A stretch of DNA of 64,000 nt, taken from contig NC_008576.1 of NCBI RefSeq assembly GCF_000014865.1, positions 2,571,501 through 2,635,500 of the forward strand, given 5' to 3'. The position numbers were made by a program, and so were the translations under genes. Source of the DNA: Magnetococcus marinus MC-1. GTDB lineage: Bacteria > Pseudomonadota > Magnetococcia > Magnetococcales > Magnetococcaceae. The notes beneath the pieces are model-generated. The model made no database searches and had not been told where the DNA came from. It saw only the letters and a list, made by a program, of their open reading frames with translations. Below are positions 61,880 through 64,000 of this stretch, one piece after another (position 1 is the first letter of the stretch; each line of letters starts with the position of its first letter).

Positions 61880-64000
61880 GCGTCTGGTCCAGTCAGACCC
61901 ATCTCTAACACCACTTCACGACAGCGAGGACAGAGCTCTGGGTGATCGTCATGAGCGCCCACGCCTGGATCAAAATTCCAACACCGCACACACTTATCAC
62001 TGCCAGAAACCCCGGTTAACACCTTAAGCCCGGTAATCTCTTCCGAAACAACCGCCTCAGCAGGGGCCTCGGCAAGGGGCTTGATATCCACCCGACTAAC
62101 AATGAACAGTCGGCTATTTTGCGCGCTGAATTGGCTTAAAAACTCCGCCAGCTCCTCACTGCAATAAAGTGTCACGGTGGACTGCATGAACGAACCTACG
62201 CGCTTTTCCACCCGGTCTTTTTCCAGGCTTTTATAGACTTCAGCACGTACCTGCCGGTAGCGTTCCCAGCGTTTCGCCAAGGCATCGTCATACCACTCGG
62301 GATGCTCTTTTGGAAAGGCTGCTAAATGCACCGAGGCCTCCCGCTCACCGGCCATATAGTGCCACACCTCTTCGGCGGTAAAGGCCATAACTGGTGCCAT
62401 CAGACGCACCAGCGTCTCCAGCATATGGTGCATAACCGTCTGCGCACTGCGCCGCTCTACCGAATCCGGGGCGTCACAGTAGAGACGGTCTTTGATAATA
62501 TCCAGGTAAAAGGCTCCCATCTCTACCCCACAGAAATAGTGCAGGCTTTGATACACCCGGTGAAAGGTGTAGTCGGTATAAGCCTTTTCTACATCTCGGA
62601 TAAGTCGAGCCACCCGATCCAACGCCCAACGGTCAAGTTCCAGCAACTGCCCATAGGGCACCGTGTGCTCAGCGGCATCAAACCCACTGAGGTTACTAAT
62701 CAGATAGCGTATGGTATTGCGGATGCGCCGATAAGCGTCCGACAGCCCCTTGAGAATCTCGTCTGAAATGCGGATATCCCCCGCATAATCCTCTGCGGAT
62801 ACCCACATGCGTAGAATATCTGCCCCATACTGTTTAATCACCTTCTCTGGGGCGATGACATTGCCACGAGATTTGGACATTTTGTGGCCCTTACCATCCA
62901 CCACAAAACCATGGGTCAATACCGCCTTGTAGGGCGCCCGGTCACGAGTGCCCACCGAGGCCAAAAGCGATGAATGGAACCAGCCACGATGTTGATCAGA
63001 CCCCTCCAGATAGAGGTCCGCCGGCCAACGCAGTTGGGGCCGCCGCTCCAACACTGCCGCATGGGTCACACCGGAATCAAACCACACATCCAAAATGTCT
63101 GACTCTTTTTTAAAGTGCTGGCTGCCACATCCGCTACAGCGGTAGTCGGCCGGTAAAAATTGGGCCGCCTCTTTCTCAAACCACACATCGGCCCCGGCCT
63201 GCTCCATCGCCACAGCGATGTTTTCGGTAATGGCCTCATCCCGCACAATTTGGCCACAATCGGTACAACTCAGCACCGCAATGGGTACCCCCCAGGTACG
63301 CTGCCGGCTCACGCACCAATCGGGTCGGTTTTCCACCATGTTGTGGATGCGCTCCTCACCCCAATGGGGGATCCAGCTGGTATCCTTGATCGCTTGCAGC
63401 GCCTTTTTGCGCAGATCGTTTATCTCCATGGAGATAAACCACTGAGGCGTAGCGCGGGTAATCAGCGGCGTACTGCAACGCCAGCAGTGGGGATAGCTGT
63501 GGTTAATTTTACTGCTGGCAAGCAAGGCTCCTCGCTCATCCAACAGCGTCACCACTTGAGGATTGGCCTTTTTGATGTGCTCACCGGCAAAAAAGGGTGT
63601 GCCCTCCACAAACTTGCCATAATCATCCACTGGATTATAGGGCTGAATGCCATATTTCAGGCTCACCTCATAGTCCTCGGCACCATGACCGGGCGCGGTA
63701 TGCACGCAGCCCGTACCCGCCTCGGTGGTGACATGATCCCCCAACAAGATGGGGGCATCCTGCTCTAAAAAGGGATGACGGAAGCGACGGTTTTCCAAAT
63801 CGGCCCCGCTTAACCGCACCACCACCCGCGCGTCACGCTCTGGGTTTAGGCCAGCCGCTTGTAAGGTCGGTTCCCACAACGCTTCGGCCAGCAGAAGGTG
63901 CTCACCCACCGCCAAATTGTGGTTATCAGCCGGGTTGAGAATCTCCACCATGACATAGCTAAGATCACCATTCAGACATACCGCCAAGTTGGCAGGGATG
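61876..64000 (-). CDS. ileS: Isoleucyl-tRNA synthetase, C-terminal three quarters
   Basis: 708 codons; the frame is open to the window's right edge, so the HIGH motif and N-terminus lie outside. Seen: the end of the editing domain (IPANLAVCLNGDLSYV, TGCVHTAPGHGAEDYEV), WCVSRQRTWGVPI, the KMSKS loop in GKGHKMSKSRGNVIAP (here ATP binding), the anticodon-binding helical domain, and the C-terminal zinc finger CVRCWNFDPGVG...LCPRCREVV. Translationally coupled to lspA. The zinc finger and lack of a long C-terminal extension make it the bacterial IleS1 type. Confidence 0.96.
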   Translation of the reverse strand, partial: IPANLAVCLNGDLSYVMVEILNPADNHNLAVGEHLLLAEALWEPTLQAAGLNPERDARVVVRLSGADLENRRFRHPFLEQDAPILLGDHVTTEAGTGCVHTAPGHGAEDYEVSLKYGIQPYNPVDDYGKFVEGTPFFAGEHIKKANPQVVTLLDERGALLASSKINHSYPHCWRCSTPLITRATPQWFISMEINDLRKKALQAIKDTSWIPHWGEERIHNMVENRPDWCVSRQRTWGVPIAVLSCTDCGQIVRDEAITENIAVAMEQAGADVWFEKEAAQFLPADYRCSGCGSQHFKKESDILDVWFDSGVTHAAVLERRPQLRWPADLYLEGSDQHRGWFHSSLLASVGTRDRAPYKAVLTHGFVVDGKGHKMSKSRGNVIAPEKVIKQYGADILRMWVSAEDYAGDIRISDEILKGLSDAYRRIRNTIRYLISNLSGFDAAEHTVPYGQLLELDRWALDRVARLIRDVEKAYTDYTFHRVYQSLHYFCGVEMGAFYLDIIKDRLYCDAPDSVERRSAQTVMHHMLETLVRLMAPVMAFTAEEVWHYMAGEREASVHLAAFPKEHPEWYDDALAKRWERYRQVRAEVYKSLEKDRVEKRVGSFMQSTVTLYCSEELAEFLSQFSAQNSRLFIVSRVDIKPLAEAPAEAVVSEEITGLKVLTGVSGSDKCVRCWNFDPGVGAHDDHPELCPRCREVVLEMGLTGPDA

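Overview
The window (about 64 kb, moderate GC) comes from a Gram-negative proteobacterium. It carries lipid A/KDO (kdsB), lipoprotein (lspA), barrel-assembly-type lipoprotein, AsmA-type and FKBP envelope genes, ubiquinone synthesis (ubiG), proton-translocating transhydrogenase (pntAB) and IHF (ihfB). The ileS-lspA-lipoprotein-M16-M16 order is typical of Alphaproteobacteria. The wealth of very large hybrid kinases, a haem-binding chemoreceptor and a TRAP transporter fits a free-living aquatic bacterium. A magnetococcus-like alphaproteobacterium is my best guess, from gene style only; no marker gene in the window proves it.

Layout. 1-5.2 kb: the start of truA, an RnfH protein with an unusual Ala/Lys repeat tail, an orphan ParA ATPase, cysM and a FetAB-type ABC exporter. 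5.2-7.3 kb: an SOS-type mutagenesis operon whose first gene fuses a LexA-type DNA-binding domain to a UmuD-type peptidase, followed 1 nt later by umuC; a 28-bp palindrome covers its promoter. 7.3-12 kb (minus): a redox cluster of aldo/keto reductase with iron-sulfur tail, DUF6599-like protein, DUF362 Tat protein and NapH/NapG-like polyferredoxin. 12.4-21.2 kb (plus): a signalling operon with an exported eight-repeat protein, a 1361-aa hybrid kinase, a STAS-CheB-CheR fusion and a second hybrid kinase, then rnhA and a STAS gene broken by an in-frame stop. 22.9-27 kb (minus): nucleotide-sugar epimerase, kdsB, haem-type chemoreceptor. 27.7-31.3 kb: small protein and pntAB. 31.4-39.6 kb: HU-like protein, second orphan ParA, ankyrin protein, a candidate structured RNA, rfbD, ABC-F ATPase, FKBP isomerase, ihfB and an InsA-like zinc-finger protein. 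40-49.6 kb: Tat amidase, ubiG, rluD-type synthase, unknown small proteins, a 961-aa Hsp70-related ATPase, a CheX-like protein and a CpsB-type phosphatase. 49.7-64 kb (all minus): TRAP transporter, tpx, an AsmA/YdbH-like giant, mobA, paired M16 peptidases, DUF3035 lipoprotein, lspA and the 3' part of ileS.

The most interesting points are the LexA-UmuD fusion with an internal ribosome binding site that could also yield free UmuD, the exported eight-repeat protein feeding the kinase/CheBR operon, the divergent Hsp70, the RnfH tail, and a roughly 180-nt block of nested hairpins ending in a terminator at 33.1-33.3 kb. No tRNA, rRNA, CRISPR array or complete insertion sequence was seen.
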